A stretch of DNA of 64,000 nucleotides from an uncultured Flavobacteriaceae bacterium (GCA_943788165.1 CALSPF010000002.1:62001-126000); one strand, 5' to 3'. Positions 28,133 through 37,447 are shown, counted from the first letter of the stretch. A program made the numbers and translations. The notes: a model not told the origin generated them from the sequence alone.

Positions 28133-29827
28133 TTACCTACTAGAAAAACGAATATCTTTTACCCGAAGTTGGAGTGATACCTGTCCATTCCAGTCATTTT
28201 GATCGATGGTATACATCACATCAAATGGATTTCCTTTTGAAATTCCGTCAATATGGTGACCTAAGCCAAATCCAATTCCAATCATTGGACCCTGTGCTGT
28301 TTGAATAGACAACCGTAAATGACTACTGTCTTTCCCCACAAGCTTACTTCCACCGCTGTCAATACAGTTGTGGCTACAGAATACTGGACGCATATTCTTG
28401 GGCCCAAAAGGAGCCATCTGCTCGATTATTCGAAATAATTTTACGTTTACCTCATCGATGGGAAGAGCAAGATCGTATACAGCTGTGGGTGCTTTTTGTT
28501 CTGGTAGTATTGTTTTTGCAACAACGGTTTCAAAAGCCTGTTTAAAGGCCGTTAATTGGTCTTCATGCAACGTTAAGCCTGCAGCGTATTTGTGTCCGCC
28601 AAACTGAATCATATGCACTTGACAAGCCTCTAGAGCTTTGTAAACATTAAATCCCTTGACCGATCTAACAGAGCCAACATAGTTTTCTTTTGAGCGGGTC
28701 AAAACAACGGTTGGGCGATAATAGGTTTCAATTACACGAGAAGCGACAATTCCCACAACCCCTTTATGCCAATCGTCATGAAATACTACTGTTGCTGGAT
28801 AGTCGTGCTCGTTTCGTTCTTCTATTTGAAGCAGTGCTTCCTTTGTAATTCGTTCGTCGGTCGCTCTTCGGTTTGCATTAAATACTTCTATTGGAGGCGC
28901 CAACTGATTCACCTCTTCGGAAGATGTGCTCATTAAAAGACTAGCCGCTTTTAGCGCATGATCCATACGTCCAGCTGCATTTATTCTTGGGGCAACTTTA
29001 AACACCAAGTCCGTCACCGTAACGGGCTTCTTCAAGGTTTCCAGAAATGTTTTAATACCTGGGCGTGGCTGTTTCCGAAGTTGTTCTAAACCAAAAAAAC
29101 TTAAGGTCCTGTTTTCTGCGACCATGGGAACAATATCGGCAGCAATAGCGGTTGCTACCAAGTCTAGGTAAGGATATAGAATTGCGTTTTCTAGAGATCT
29201 GTTCTTAACAAGCGCTTGAATTAATTTAAAGCCAATTCCACAACCACATAGTTCATCAAAGGGATAGGAACAATCTTGTCGCTTTGGATCCAACAATGCC
29301 ACGGCAGCCGGAAGTGCTTCTCCAGGTAAATGGTGGTCGCAAATGATAAAATCAATGCCCTTCTCTTTAGCATAAGCTACCTTATCTACAGCTTTTACAC
29401 CACAATCCAAGGCAACAATAAGAGAAATTCCCAAACTTGCTGCATGATCAATCCCTCGATAGGAAACGCCATAACCTTCTTTGTAGCGATCGGGAATATA
29501 CGGGGTAACTTGATGTGTAAGGGTCTGTAAAAAGGAAGTCATTAAAGCAACTGATGTGGTTCCGTCTACATCATAATCGCCAAAAACCATTATTTTTTCC
29601 TTCTGTGCAACGGCTGTGTTGATTCGTTCAACAGCATTGTCCATATCTTGCATTAAAAAAGGATCGTGAAGGTCTTCCCATTTTGGGCGAAAAAAACCTT
29701 TCGTCTCAGCAAAAGTTTCCATTCCACGTTGTACCAATAGAGTGGCTACTATTGACGAAATACCCACTTCCTCTTGTAGTAAAGCAATCTTAGAATTATC
29801 TGGAAGGGGCAGGGCTTGCCAGCGCAT
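28133..29827 (-). CDS. recJ: single-stranded-DNA-specific exonuclease RecJ
   Basis: A 5'-3' single-strand exonuclease in recombination and mismatch repair. 564 residues. DHH phosphoesterase motifs: FGDYDVDGTTSVAL (I), IICDHHLPGEALP (III) and LDPKRQDCSYPF. The DHHA1 domain has GGHKYAAGLTL, and the C-terminal OB-fold carries the end. It follows rsmI by 1 bp, so the two are almost certainly cotranscribed. Confidence 0.96.
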   Translation of the reverse strand: MRWQALPLPDNSKIALLQEEVGISSIVATLLVQRGMETFAETKGFFRPKWEDLHDPFLMQDMDNAVERINTAVAQKEKIMVFGDYDVDGTTSVALMTSFLQTLTHQVTPYIPDRYKEGYGVSYRGIDHAASLGISLIVALDCGVKAVDKVAYAKEKGIDFIICDHHLPGEALPAAVALLDPKRQDCSYPFDELCGCGIGFKLIQALVKNRSLENAILYPYLDLVATAIAADIVPMVAENRTLSFFGLEQLRKQPRPGIKTFLETLKKPVTVTDLVFKVAPRINAAGRMDHALKAASLLMSTSSEEVNQLAPPIEVFNANRRATDERITKEALLQIEERNEHDYPATVVFHDDWHKGVVGIVASRVIETYYRPTVVLTRSKENYVGSVRSVKGFNVYKALEACQVHMIQFGGHKYAAGLTLHEDQLTAFKQAFETVVAKTILPEQKAPTAVYDLALPIDEVNVKLFRIIEQMAPFGPKNMRPVFCSHNCIDSGGSKLVGKDSSHLRLSIQTAQGPMIGIGFGLGHHIDGISKGNPFDVMYTIDQNDWNGQVSLQLRVKDIRFSSR

Positions 29828-29828
29828 A

Positions 29829-30506
29829 CTACTTTTTTGGTTTTCCGCTTAGACACAAAACAAACTCCCCTTTAGGTGCCTTTTGTTCAAAATAAAGAAT
29901 CGCCTCTTGCAGGCTTCCTCTGAAGGTTTCTTCGTGTAATTTGGTTAATTCTCGAGAGATTGAAATTTGACGTGACTCTCCGCAAAGTTCTTTAAACTGG
30001 TTTAGGGTCTTGAGTAATTTATGCGGTGATTCATAAAGAATCACGGTTCGTTCCTCTTCTGCAATTTTTTCCATGCGGGTTTGACGTCCCTTTTTAGGAG
30101 GTAAAAAAGCTTCAAAAATAAAGCGGTCGTTGGGTAATCCGCTTTGTACCAAAGCAGGAACAAAAGCTGTTGCACCTGGCAAACACTCCACAGGAATTTC
30201 ATGTAAAATCGCTTCACGCACCAGTAAATAGCCTGGATCAGAAATGGCAGGGGTACCCGCATCAGAAATCAAGGCAATTGTTTTGCCGTTTTTCAACTGA
30301 GTAATGATCCGAGGAACGGTACTGTGCTCGTTGTGCATATGGTGACTTTGCAACGGAGCTGTAATATCAAAATGCTTCATTAGCTTCCCGCTGGTGCGGG
30401 TATCTTCCGCCAAAATAACATCGACCGACTGTAAAACCTCTATTGCTCTAAGTGTTATGTCTTTTAAATTCCCAATGGGGGTCGGTATGAGGTAAAGTTT
30501 TGTCAT
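29829..30506 (-). CDS. rsmI: 16S rRNA (cytidine(1402)-2'-O)-methyltransferase
   Basis: Methylates the ribose of C1402 in the 16S rRNA decoding centre using SAM. 225 residues of the tetrapyrrole-methylase fold: YLIPTPIGNLKDITLRAIEV, VILAEDTRTSGKL, LISDAGTPAISDPGYLL and LPGATAFVPALV. The protein is short by the C-terminal domain of longer homologues, as in many Bacteroidetes. Its ATG directly abuts the stop of the DoxX-like gene. Confidence 0.96.
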   Translation of the reverse strand: MTKLYLIPTPIGNLKDITLRAIEVLQSVDVILAEDTRTSGKLMKHFDITAPLQSHHMHNEHSTVPRIITQLKNGKTIALISDAGTPAISDPGYLLVREAILHEIPVECLPGATAFVPALVQSGLPNDRFIFEAFLPPKKGRQTRMEKIAEEERTVILYESPHKLLKTLNQFKELCGESRQISISRELTKLHEETFRGSLQEAILYFEQKAPKGEFVLCLSGKPKK

Positions 30507-30863
30507 TTAACTTCTTACATGATCTTTGAAGCGGTAGGAAACAAGTAAGAGTAGAATGGCCACAATGGGAACAATATGTTCCGCATCGCGATGATATACA
30601 TGCGCAAGGGTAGCCAAAATAAGTTCAAAAAATAAACCTGAATAAGCCCATTCGACTAAGTACTTCATGCGATTATTAAGGATGACCAAAATGGCAAGAA
30701 CTTTTGCAACAGCGATATAATAAATTAAATACGTAGGATAGCCCAAGGCGATAAATTCTGGTTTGGCCGCATCATAATTAAAAAAATACATGCCTGCACT
30801 TGCCAACATCATAAGTGAAATTAATAGGGTTGATCCCCAATAAAGTATAGGTTTAAGTTTCAT
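30507..30863 (-). CDS. DoxX-like small membrane protein
   Basis: 118 residues with four hydrophobic segments and the DoxX_2-like pattern (GSTLLISLMMLASAGMYFF, FIALGYPTYLIYYIAVAKVL, EWAYSGLFFELILATLAHVY). DoxX-family proteins are membrane proteins with no single agreed role, variously linked to quinones or redox stress. It lies in a tight minus-strand run with a conserved hypothetical upstream (8 bp) and rsmI directly downstream; the neighbours do not suggest a function. Confidence 0.8.
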   Translation of the reverse strand: MKLKPILYWGSTLLISLMMLASAGMYFFNYDAAKPEFIALGYPTYLIYYIAVAKVLAILVILNNRMKYLVEWAYSGLFFELILATLAHVYHRDAEHIVPIVAILLLLVSYRFKDHVRS

Positions 30864-30871
30864 TTGATTAT

Positions 30872-31468
30872 TTAAAAGTTAGATTCTATGCATTTTAAAA
30901 AGCGAACTTCAAATTCTTCCTTTCCTTCCCAGTTGTTGTAATCAGGTTTTATCATTTCTTGAATAAACTGCTGAGCTTCTTCCCAGTCAGAATAAGTTTG
31001 CACTTGCGAAAGCACGCGTTGATAATCTTCTGCACTCCCTTCAAATAGGTTTTTGATAAATGCCAGTCGATCGTTAAGTCCAATCTGTATTCCTTTGCCT
31101 AAGAAATCATTCAAGCTTTTACGCTGAGTATTTTCTGGAGTAGCTTGATCAGCAACTAGCTGTTCCTTTTCCTCCTCTTTTTTTATGAAAACAGGATTTG
31201 TTACAGTGGTAAAAAGATCTTCTATTGCAGCAGATTCTTGCTCTAATGGCATTTCGGTTACCATTTCGCTAATGGTTTCCATTACTGGAACAACCTCTGC
31301 TGGAGAGGAATCTGTATGTCTTTCTTGGGTTTCGAGATGCTCGATTAAAACCAGTTGCTTGTAAAGCTCTTGCACTTTTTCAAGTAAATCTTGTGTGTCA
31401 ACGGAATCATTTTGACCTAATATTTCGTGTGCAAGTCGATTTAATTCTTTTTTAATGGGATTAAGCAT
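30872..31468 (-). CDS. conserved hypothetical cytoplasmic protein (acidic linker, helical ends)
   Basis: 198 residues without a signal peptide or membrane segment. An N-terminal helical part (KELNRLAHEILGQNDSVDTQ, coiled-coil-like LLEKVQELYKQLVLIEHLE) is joined by an acidic low-complexity linker (about residues 55-125) to a well-conserved-looking C-terminal domain containing SLNDFLGKGIQIGLNDRLAF and WEGKEEFEVRFLKCIE. I recall similar proteins beside tdk in other Flavobacteriia but know no function. It is divergent from tdk. Confidence 0.75.
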   Translation of the reverse strand: MLNPIKKELNRLAHEILGQNDSVDTQDLLEKVQELYKQLVLIEHLETQERHTDSSPAEVVPVMETISEMVTEMPLEQESAAIEDLFTTVTNPVFIKKEEEKEQLVADQATPENTQRKSLNDFLGKGIQIGLNDRLAFIKNLFEGSAEDYQRVLSQVQTYSDWEEAQQFIQEMIKPDYNNWEGKEEFEVRFLKCIESNF

Positions 31469-31498
31469 GGAACGATTCTTAAGAACAAATTGTTTTGA

Positions 31499-31506
31499 TA
31501 CCTTTG
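31499..31506 (+). promoter_or_regulatory. candidate -7 element for tdk
   Basis: TACCTTTG exactly matches the Bacteroidetes -7 consensus TANNTTTG, 47 bp upstream of the tdk start, in the divergent region with the hypothetical gene. A good -33 element is not clear. Confidence 0.35.
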
Positions 31507-31553
31507 TTATGATAAGGGTAGAATAAATTACCCTTCACGGTGAAATTACAAAA

Positions 31554-32177
31554 ATGTTTTTAGAAAATACGGTAAATCAAAATGAACAATTCGGCTGGAT
31601 CGAAGTAATTTGCGGTTCCATGTTTTCCGGAAAAACAGAAGAGTTGATACGTCGTTTAAAACGCGCTCAGATAGCAAAGCAAAAGGTCGAGATATTTAAA
31701 CCTACGGTTGATAATCGCTATGATGATGAATTGGTAACCTCACACGACCAAAATCAAATTCGGTCTACTCCAGTGCCTGCCGCCGCCAATATTCCTTTGT
31801 TGGTCAATGACTGCGAAGTTGTTGGCATTGATGAAGCTCAATTTTTTGATGACGAAATTGTACAAGTATGTAACGATTTAGCCAACCAAGGAAAGCGTGT
31901 AATTGTTGCTGGTTTAGACATGGACTTTAAAGGAAACCCTTTTGGTCCAATGCCTGCTTTAATGGCTACGGCAGAATATGTAACTAAAGTACATGCCGTT
32001 TGCACTAAAACAGGAAATCTAGCGCAATACAGTTTCCGTAAATCACCCGATGACTCTTTGGTTGTCTTGGGTGAAAAAGAAGCTTATGAGCCTTTAAGTC
32101 GTGCCGCATTTTTTAAGCTGAACAATCAAAAATCAGCGGTAAACAAGATCCATCCTCCTAAAAAAAATAAAAAGTGA
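31554..32177 (+). CDS. tdk: thymidine kinase
   Basis: Salvages thymidine to dTMP with ATP. 207 residues, type II thymidine kinase: P-loop ICGSMFSGKTEELIRRLKRA near the N-terminus, VVGIDEAQFFDDEIV (Walker B) and GLDMDFKGNPFGPMPALMA. The zinc-binding cysteines of the lasso domain are mostly missing (VCTKTGNLAQYSFRK keeps one of the usual CxxC pair; the C-terminal pair is YEPLSRAAFF), as I believe is normal in this phylum. The stop overlaps the GTG of alr. Confidence 0.95.
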   Translation: MFLENTVNQNEQFGWIEVICGSMFSGKTEELIRRLKRAQIAKQKVEIFKPTVDNRYDDELVTSHDQNQIRSTPVPAAANIPLLVNDCEVVGIDEAQFFDDEIVQVCNDLANQGKRVIVAGLDMDFKGNPFGPMPALMATAEYVTKVHAVCTKTGNLAQYSFRKSPDDSLVVLGEKEAYEPLSRAAFFKLNNQKSAVNKIHPPKKNKK

Positions 32178-33259
32178 CGCAACTTAATCTCGATTTAAAA
32201 AAGCTCACCCATAATTTTACGACCATCAAAGGACGGCTAAAAACAACAACCAAAATTATGGCAGTTGTGAAAGCAGATGCCTATGGTCTTGGAGCAACTG
32301 CCCTTTCTAAACAGTTGATTTCTTTGGGAGCAGATTGCCTAGCCGTTGCCTATGCTCATGAGGGCGTATCCTTGCGTAAAATAGGTGTAGACTGTCCCAT
32401 CATTGTGTTTTATCCACAATATGAACGTATCGATACAATTATTGATTACACCCTCGAGCCTTCATTATTTAGTTCCGATTTTATCGAAGCCTTCGCTACT
32501 GCACTCAAACAAAAGAAATGTGTCAATTATCCGGCTCACCTCAAGTGTAATACTGGATTGAATAGAATTGGATTATCTGCTCCAGAAGTTGACGATTTCC
32601 TCGCAAAAAAAGAAGCCTTCCCTTTTACACTAAAAAGTGTGTATTCACATCTTGGTGCGTCTGAAGATCCACGACCGAACACCTTCACTCAAAAGCAAAT
32701 TACTTCCTTTTTGGCCATCAAAGAAAAGGTAGAAAAAACCTTTTCCGTTCCTCCACTATTTCATCTTTTAAACACCTCGGGGGTATTTAATTATCCCGAA
32801 TATCAATTGGATATGGTTCGAATAGGGATTGGTTTATATGGTTTTGCCAATCAAATCGAATGGGATCATTTACTTCAGCCAATAGCAAGCTTATCGACAA
32901 CTATTGTGCAAATTCATTCGGTACAAAAAGGAGAAAGTGTGGGTTATAATCAAGGATGGATTGCACATAAAGAAAGCCGTATTGGCGTGCTACCCTTAGG
33001 TCATGCCGACGGGATTAGCCGCAAATTTGGTAAAGGTGTTGGCGGTGTTTGGGTCAATGGAAAGCGCGCACCAATTGTTGGTAACGTTTGCATGGACATG
33101 CTTATGATTGACCTTACCGAAATTGACTGTGTACCCTTGGATCGAGCTGTACTATTTGACCATTTACATACTGCACGCGCACTTGCCGAACAAGCGGGAA
33201 CAATTTCTTATGAATTAATGACCGCTTTATCTCCTCGTATTCAACGTTTTATTGAATAG
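32174..33259 (+). CDS. alr: alanine racemase
   Basis: PLP-dependent racemase that makes D-alanine for peptidoglycan. 361 residues. The PLP lysine is in IMAVVKADAYGLGA, the catalytic Tyr in GTISYELMTALSPR, and GNVCMDMLMIDLT is also conserved. The start is GTG at 32174, overlapping the tdk stop as GTGA, which implies translational coupling. An mscL gene, which I recall between alr and asd in other Flavobacteriia, is absent here: only 97 bp separate them. Confidence 0.96.
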   Translation: MTQLNLDLKKLTHNFTTIKGRLKTTTKIMAVVKADAYGLGATALSKQLISLGADCLAVAYAHEGVSLRKIGVDCPIIVFYPQYERIDTIIDYTLEPSLFSSDFIEAFATALKQKKCVNYPAHLKCNTGLNRIGLSAPEVDDFLAKKEAFPFTLKSVYSHLGASEDPRPNTFTQKQITSFLAIKEKVEKTFSVPPLFHLLNTSGVFNYPEYQLDMVRIGIGLYGFANQIEWDHLLQPIASLSTTIVQIHSVQKGESVGYNQGWIAHKESRIGVLPLGHADGISRKFGKGVGGVWVNGKRAPIVGNVCMDMLMIDLTEIDCVPLDRAVLFDHLHTARALAEQAGTISYELMTALSPRIQRFIE

Positions 33260-33356
33260 TGAAATTTTTATAACATTTTGTTGGTTTTTTGGTATCTCAA
33301 CTTTTCGCCTTGTTGGGGGAAGGATTATTGCCTACTTTAGCCGAAAATTAAACGAT

Positions 33357-34346
33357 ATGAAAGTTGCTGTTGTAGGAGCTACCGGTATGGTTGGTCAAGT
33401 AATGCTAAAAGTATTGGCTGAAAGAAGTTTTCCTTTAACTGAATTAATCCCTGTTGCTTCTGAGCGATCGGTGGGAAAAAAGGTGTCCTTTAAAGGTACT
33501 GACTATACGGTTGTTGGCTTACAAACTGCTGTACATATGCAAGCAGATGTTGCACTCTTCTCTGCTGGGGGAGAAACCTCTTTGGTCTGGGCACCCAAAT
33601 TTGCGGCGGCAGGAACAACTGTAATCGACAATTCATCGGCATGGAGAATGGACCCTTCTATAAAGCTGATCGTACCAGAAATTAATGCGACAGAACTTAC
33701 CGCAGACGATAAAATCATTGCCAACCCCAACTGCTCGACCATTCAAATGTTGGTGGCTTTGGCCCCGCTACAAAATAATTTTGGCATTGACCGTTTGGTC
33801 ATTTCCACTTACCAATCCATTACTGGAACAGGCGTTGCAGCAGTACAACAACTGGAAAATGAATACGAAGGCAAAAAAGGAGAAATGGCCTATCCTTATC
33901 CTATTCACCGTAATGCCTTGCCTCACTGTGATGTGTTTCAAGAAAATGGGTACACCAAAGAGGAAATGAAATTGGTAAAAGAAACCCATAAGATTTTGGG
34001 CGACGACAGCATTCGAATTACAGCAACAGCCATACGCATTCCAGTGGTTGGCGGGCATAGTGAATCAGTCAATGTTGAATTAAAAGCAGCAACTACGGTT
34101 GCAGATATTCGACAATTATTACACAATAGCCCAGGGGTCGTTGTACAAGATAATCCAGACACCAACACTTACCCAATGCCCATCTATGCCGAAGGGAAAG
34201 ACGATGTTTTTGTGGGAAGAATTCGACAAGATTTTTCACAAGAAAACGCCTTTAACCTTTGGATTGTTTCTGATAATTTACGCAAAGGGGCCGCGACAAA
34301 CACCGTTCAAATTGCTGAATACTTATTCGCAAACGAATTACTCTAG
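33357..34346 (+). CDS. asd: aspartate-semialdehyde dehydrogenase
   Basis: Reduces aspartyl phosphate to aspartate semialdehyde for lysine/DAP, threonine and methionine. 329 residues from ATG 33357; the open frame continues upstream to 33252, but the extra 35 residues look non-coding and begin inside alr. NADP fold GATGMVGQVMLKVL, catalytic Cys in IANPNCSTIQM, and IRIPVVGGHSESV are visible. TACTTTAG about 20 bp upstream is a possible -7 element. With alr and accBC the region is rich in cell-envelope precursor genes. Confidence 0.96.
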   Translation: MKVAVVGATGMVGQVMLKVLAERSFPLTELIPVASERSVGKKVSFKGTDYTVVGLQTAVHMQADVALFSAGGETSLVWAPKFAAAGTTVIDNSSAWRMDPSIKLIVPEINATELTADDKIIANPNCSTIQMLVALAPLQNNFGIDRLVISTYQSITGTGVAAVQQLENEYEGKKGEMAYPYPIHRNALPHCDVFQENGYTKEEMKLVKETHKILGDDSIRITATAIRIPVVGGHSESVNVELKAATTVADIRQLLHNSPGVVVQDNPDTNTYPMPIYAEGKDDVFVGRIRQDFSQENAFNLWIVSDNLRKGAATNTVQIAEYLFANELL

Positions 34347-34370
34347 CCTCTTTAAAAGCAATATTAAAAC

Positions 34371-34401
34371 AAAAAAAAGACCGCAAATTGCGATCTTTTT
34401 T
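34371..34401. terminator. bidirectional rho-independent terminator between asd and accC
   Basis: A run of A, an imperfect stem (AGACCGCAA / TTGCGATCT) and a run of T lie in the short gap between convergent asd and accC. A-tract and T-tract flank the stem symmetrically, so it can serve both strands. Confidence 0.7.
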
Positions 34402-35742
34402 TTAACTGTCCATTTCAAACGACTCCATAAACTTAGTCGTATACTCTCCCTTAATATAATCGGGGTGATCCATCAATTGACGATGGAATGGAATAGTGGT
34501 TTTAATTCCTTCAATCACAAATTCATCCAAAGCACGTCTCATTTTATTAATCGCTTCCTCTCTGGTTTGCGCCGTAGTAATCAATTTTGCAATCATTGAA
34601 TCATAGTAGGGAGGTATAATATACCCTGAATACACATGCGTGTCTAGGCGTACACCATGTCCTCCTGGAATGTGAAGATTGGTTATTTTCCCCGGTGAAG
34701 GACGAAAATCATTGTACGGATCTTCAGCATTGATTCTACATTCAATGGAATGCATTTTTGGCAAGTAGTGCTTACCAGAAATTGGGATACCCGCCGCTAC
34801 AGTAATTTGCTCGCGAATGAGGTCAAAATCAATTACCTGTTCCGTTATTGGGTGTTCAACCTGGATCCGTGTGTTCATCTCCATGAAGAAAAAGTTGCGG
34901 TGTTTGTCGACCAAAAATTCTACGGTTCCTGCACCTTCATATTGAATAAATTCTGCTGCTTTTACCGCCGCTTCTCCCATACGTTCCCGAAGATCATCGG
35001 TCATGAAAGGTGAAGGGGTTTCTTCCGTCAATTTTTGGTGACGTCGTTGAACAGAACAGTCGCGTTCAGACAAATGACAAGCTTTTCCAAAGCTGTCTCC
35101 AACAATTTGAATTTCAATATGACGTGGTTCTTCGATCAGTTTCTCTAGGTACATCCCGTCGTTACCAAAAGAAGCTGCGGCTTCCTGACGTGCGCTTTCC
35201 CATGCTTTTTCAAGATCTTCTTCTTTCCAAACTGCACGCATTCCTTTTCCACCTCCACCCGCTGTGGCTTTAAGCATAACTGGATAGCCGGCTTCCGCAG
35301 CCAGTTTTTGGGTTTCTTCAAAATCTTTTAAAATTCCTTCTGATCCAGGAATTGTTGGTACTCCAGCTGCTTTCATGGTCGCTTTAGCAGAAGCCTTATC
35401 CCCCATTTTGTTGATCATATCACAAGAAGCACCAATGAATTTTATATCATGCTCGGAACACATTTTTGAAAACTTAGCGTTTTCAGACAAAAACCCATAA
35501 CCTGGATGAATGGCATCTGCATTGGTGATTTCTGCTGCGGCAATAATATTTGCCATCTTCAAATAGGACTCTGTGCTTGAAGGAGGGCCAATACAGACCG
35601 CTTCATCGGCAAATTTCACATGTAAGCTCTCTGCGTCTGCAGTAGAATAAACCGCCACCGATTTAATTCCCATCTCTTTGCAGGTTCGAATAATGCGTAA
35701 CGCAATTTCACCCCGATTGGCAATCAATATTTTTTTAAACAT
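34402..35742 (-). CDS. accC: acetyl-CoA carboxylase, biotin carboxylase subunit
   Basis: Carboxylates biotin on AccB using ATP and bicarbonate, the first half-reaction of fatty-acid synthesis. 446 residues: [20 protein letters not shown] at the N-terminus, the glycine-rich ATP loop [12 protein letters not shown], and the active-site segments [14 protein letters not shown] and [12 protein letters not shown]. It follows accB by 20 bp on the same strand. Confidence 0.97.
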   Translation of the reverse strand: MFKKILIANRGEIALRIIRTCKEMGIKSVAVYSTADAESLHVKFADEAVCIGPPSSTESYLKMANIIAAAEITNADAIHPGYGFLSENAKFSKMCSEHDIKFIGASCDMINKMGDKASAKATMKAAGVPTIPGSEGILKDFEETQKLAAEAGYPVMLKATAGGGGKGMRAVWKEEDLEKAWESARQEAAASFGNDGMYLEKLIEEPRHIEIQIVGDSFGKACHLSERDCSVQRRHQKLTEETPSPFMTDDLRERMGEAAVKAAEFIQYEGAGTVEFLVDKHRNFFFMEMNTRIQVEHPITEQVIDFDLIREQITVAAGIPISGKHYLPKMHSIECRINAEDPYNDFRPSPGKITNLHIPGGHGVRLDTHVYSGYIIPPYYDSMIAKLITTAQTREEAINKMRRALDEFVIEGIKTTIPFHRQLMDHPDYIKGEYTTKFMESFEMDS

Positions 35743-35762
35743 AAAAATGGATTTGGTTTCCG

Positions 35763-36248
35763 TTAAGATGGATCAATCAAGAATAAAGGTTGGTCAAATT
35801 CAACTGGAGAAGAATCGTCAACCAATATTTTAACAATTTTACCGCTAATTTCAGACTCAATTTCGTTGAAAAGTTTCATGGCTTCGATCACACATAAAAC
35901 ATCTCCTTCACCTACTTGTTGTCCTACCTCAACAAACAACGGTTTGTCTGGAGCAGGTTTGCGGTAAAAAGTTCCAATGATTGGCGATTTTATGGTGATG
36001 TATTTATCTGTCTCATTTTGCTCTGGTACTGGTGCTGCAGTTGTTCCAGCTGCAGGTGCAGCCAAGGGTGCATTTGGCATCACGGCAGCTACAGGAGGAA
36101 GCTGTTGCATGTAGTTGATTGGATCAGCAGCAACTTTATCATCTCCTGTTTTGATTGTGATCTTGACATCGTCCATTTCAAGACTTACTTCAGATGCACC
36201 TGACTTGGCCACAAACTTAATTAGATTTTGAATTTCTTTAATATCCAT
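35763..36248 (-). CDS. accB: acetyl-CoA carboxylase biotin carboxyl carrier protein
   Basis: Carries biotin between AccC and the carboxyltransferase. 161 residues: an N-terminal helical segment ([20 protein letters not shown]), a Pro/Ala-rich flexible linker (about residues 45-80), and the biotinyl domain with the target lysine in [14 protein letters not shown]. The start at 36248 lies inside the last 11 bp of the fabH-like remnant frame. It is cotranscribed with accC; a terminator upstream of the remnant suggests the accBC promoter lies between 36249 and about 36660. Confidence 0.96.
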   Translation of the reverse strand: MDIKEIQNLIKFVAKSGASEVSLEMDDVKITIKTGDDKVAADPINYMQQLPPVAAVMPNAPLAAPAAGTTAAPVPEQNETDKYITIKSPIIGTFYRKPAPDKPLFVEVGQQVGEGDVLCVIEAMKLFNEIESEISGKIVKILVDDSSPVEFDQPLFLIDPS

Positions 36249-36585
36249 TATACTGTGTTTTAATTTTATCGTCGTTAATCGACCTTATTTGGTTTACGTT
36301 AAAGTTATATGGCGCTACATTGTATGCCAAAACCCGTTTAATTTGCGTGGGGCTGGTAGACTGTGCAGTGAAAAATTTGGTGATATTTTGTTGGGTTAAA
36401 TCCCACATTGTATGGGTACTACCCTTGATTGTTATTGAAGCAAAAAGCCTCTTTTGTGAACAACTTAGTTGACCAATTGTTTTAACCATTTCCATAAGGA
36501 TGCGATTGGTTAAAATTGGTTTTAACGCATAACGTACAATAGCAAATATATTTGCCTTGGCTGTTTTTAAGCGATCCCGATTCAT
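36238..36585 (-). pseudogene. apparent remnant of fabH (beta-ketoacyl-ACP synthase III), N-terminal third only
   Basis: A 115-codon open frame sits where fabH normally stands in Flavobacteriia, between rpmF and accB. Its residues 10-33 (ANIFAIVRY..., LTNRILMEMV) align without gaps to the usual FabH start AAITAVGxYVP..LTNxxLExMV as I remember it, with about ten identities in 24. Further on, GSTHTM and SPTQIKRVLAYNVAP resemble FabH GTSYM and SPxxIxLVIxATxTP. The segment between is scrambled, and the conserved DTNDEWI..RTGIxxR is destroyed. The frame ends near the FabH residue 110 equivalent; the catalytic Cys, His and Asn regions (about 220 residues) are missing. It could be translated, but it cannot be a working FabH. 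Alignment was by eye against remembered sequence. Confidence 0.55.
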
Positions 36586-36661
36586 TGATTTCTTGTCTTT
36601 TCCATGAACGATTTGCTAAGTGAAGATAACCGTTTTTTGTTCCAAACAAAACCTTTTATAT

Positions 36662-36688
36662 GAAAAATGCTCCCCAAACGGAGAGCAT
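36662..36688 (-). terminator. rho-independent terminator after rpmF
   Basis: On the minus strand ATGCTCTCC - GTTT - GGGGAGCAT forms a nine-pair stem (one U-G wobble) followed by a run of T. The wobble pairs only in the minus-strand RNA, so it should act on transcripts leaving rpmF, before the fabH remnant. Confidence 0.7.
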
Positions 36689-36713
36689 ATGTTCTATAAT
36701 GAAGGAGTGTGAT

Positions 36714-36911
36714 TTAGGCAGTTGCTTCTTCAGCGTTGTCAATTAAAACTCTCCCTTTATAAAATAATTTTCCTTCGTACCAGTGAGCACGGTGATAAAG
36801 ATGTGCTTCTCCAGTGGTTGTGTCTACCGCAATTTGAGAATGAGCTGCTTTTACGTGTGTTCTTCTTTTATCTCTTCTGGTTTTGGATATTTTCCGTTTG
36901 GGATGTGCCAT
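36714..36911 (-). CDS. rpmF: 50S ribosomal protein L32
   Basis: 65 residues, matching bL32: [19 protein letters not shown] at the N-terminus and [17 protein letters not shown]. The zinc-binding cysteines of some L32 proteins are absent; this is the C-minus form. It sits 17 bp after the DUF177/YceD gene, the almost universal bacterial pairing. Confidence 0.97.
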   Translation of the reverse strand: MAHPKRKISKTRRDKRRTHVKAAHSQIAVDTTTGEAHLYHRAHWYEGKLFYKGRVLIDNAEEATA

Positions 36912-36928
36912 TTTAGTCCTGTTTTAGT

Positions 36929-37447
36929 TTATAATAAATCTTTTAATTTATCCCATCGAGGGTCGTTATTGTCTAACCGTTCCTCTTTGGGTTGTAATTC
37001 TTCTAGTCGTTTTAATAGGGTAGATTCTAGTGAGCCATCCAATACACCCGGGTGAACTTTTTTGACGGGTACTGCCAACACTGTCATTTCATAAATGGGT
37101 TGTGCTACACTAACTTGATAGGTACCATGGGGTAGAATTAAAAATTCATCATGGTCATCATCGAAGTTGTCGCCAAATTTTACGATCCAGTCAAGGCTTG
37201 TATTGATTATGTAATCAAACGCTTCGTTTGACACATCACACGTCAATCCAACAGTGCCCTTGGCCGTAAATTTCAAATTCATCATGCTGGATTTCTTCTC
37301 AAAAAGCAAATTTACTTTTACAGAAGCAGCATTGAAATCACTAAATTCAAATTCGTTAAAGAACGTTGTATCAATGTCAAAATAAAAGGAATGCTGACCC
37401 TCTCTGAGCCCTACAAAAGGGATGACAAATTCGGTCAATGCTTCCAT
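36929..37447 (-). CDS. DUF177 (YceD-like) protein, putative 23S rRNA accumulation factor
   Basis: 172 residues of the YceD/DUF177 family. The core VGLTCDVSNEAFDYIINTSL corresponds to the family's LxCxRC...xxxxL region with only one Cys left; a DDDHDEF acidic patch and the C-terminal NNDPRWDKLKDLL (DPRWxxL is typical) are present. In other bacteria YceD affects 23S rRNA levels; direct evidence in this group is lacking. Located upstream of rpmF and downstream of pdxA. Confidence 0.88.
   Translation of the reverse strand: MEALTEFVIPFVGLREGQHSFYFDIDTTFFNEFEFSDFNAASVKVNLLFEKKSSMMNLKFTAKGTVGLTCDVSNEAFDYIINTSLDWIVKFGDNFDDDHDEFLILPHGTYQVSVAQPIYEMTVLAVPVKKVHPGVLDGSLESTLLKRLEELQPKEERLDNNDPRWDKLKDLL

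Noticed and set aside
33252-33356. N-terminal extension of asd or leftover of an mscL gene between alr and asd
   Set aside because: The in-frame stretch begins inside alr and resembles neither Asd nor MscL; asd has a good ATG at 33357. Absence of mscL is noted only in the alr entry because the expectation is from memory.
34099-34599. 166-residue plus-strand frame across the asd end and accC
   Set aside because: It overlaps two well-supported genes and the terminator between them and has no recognisable product.
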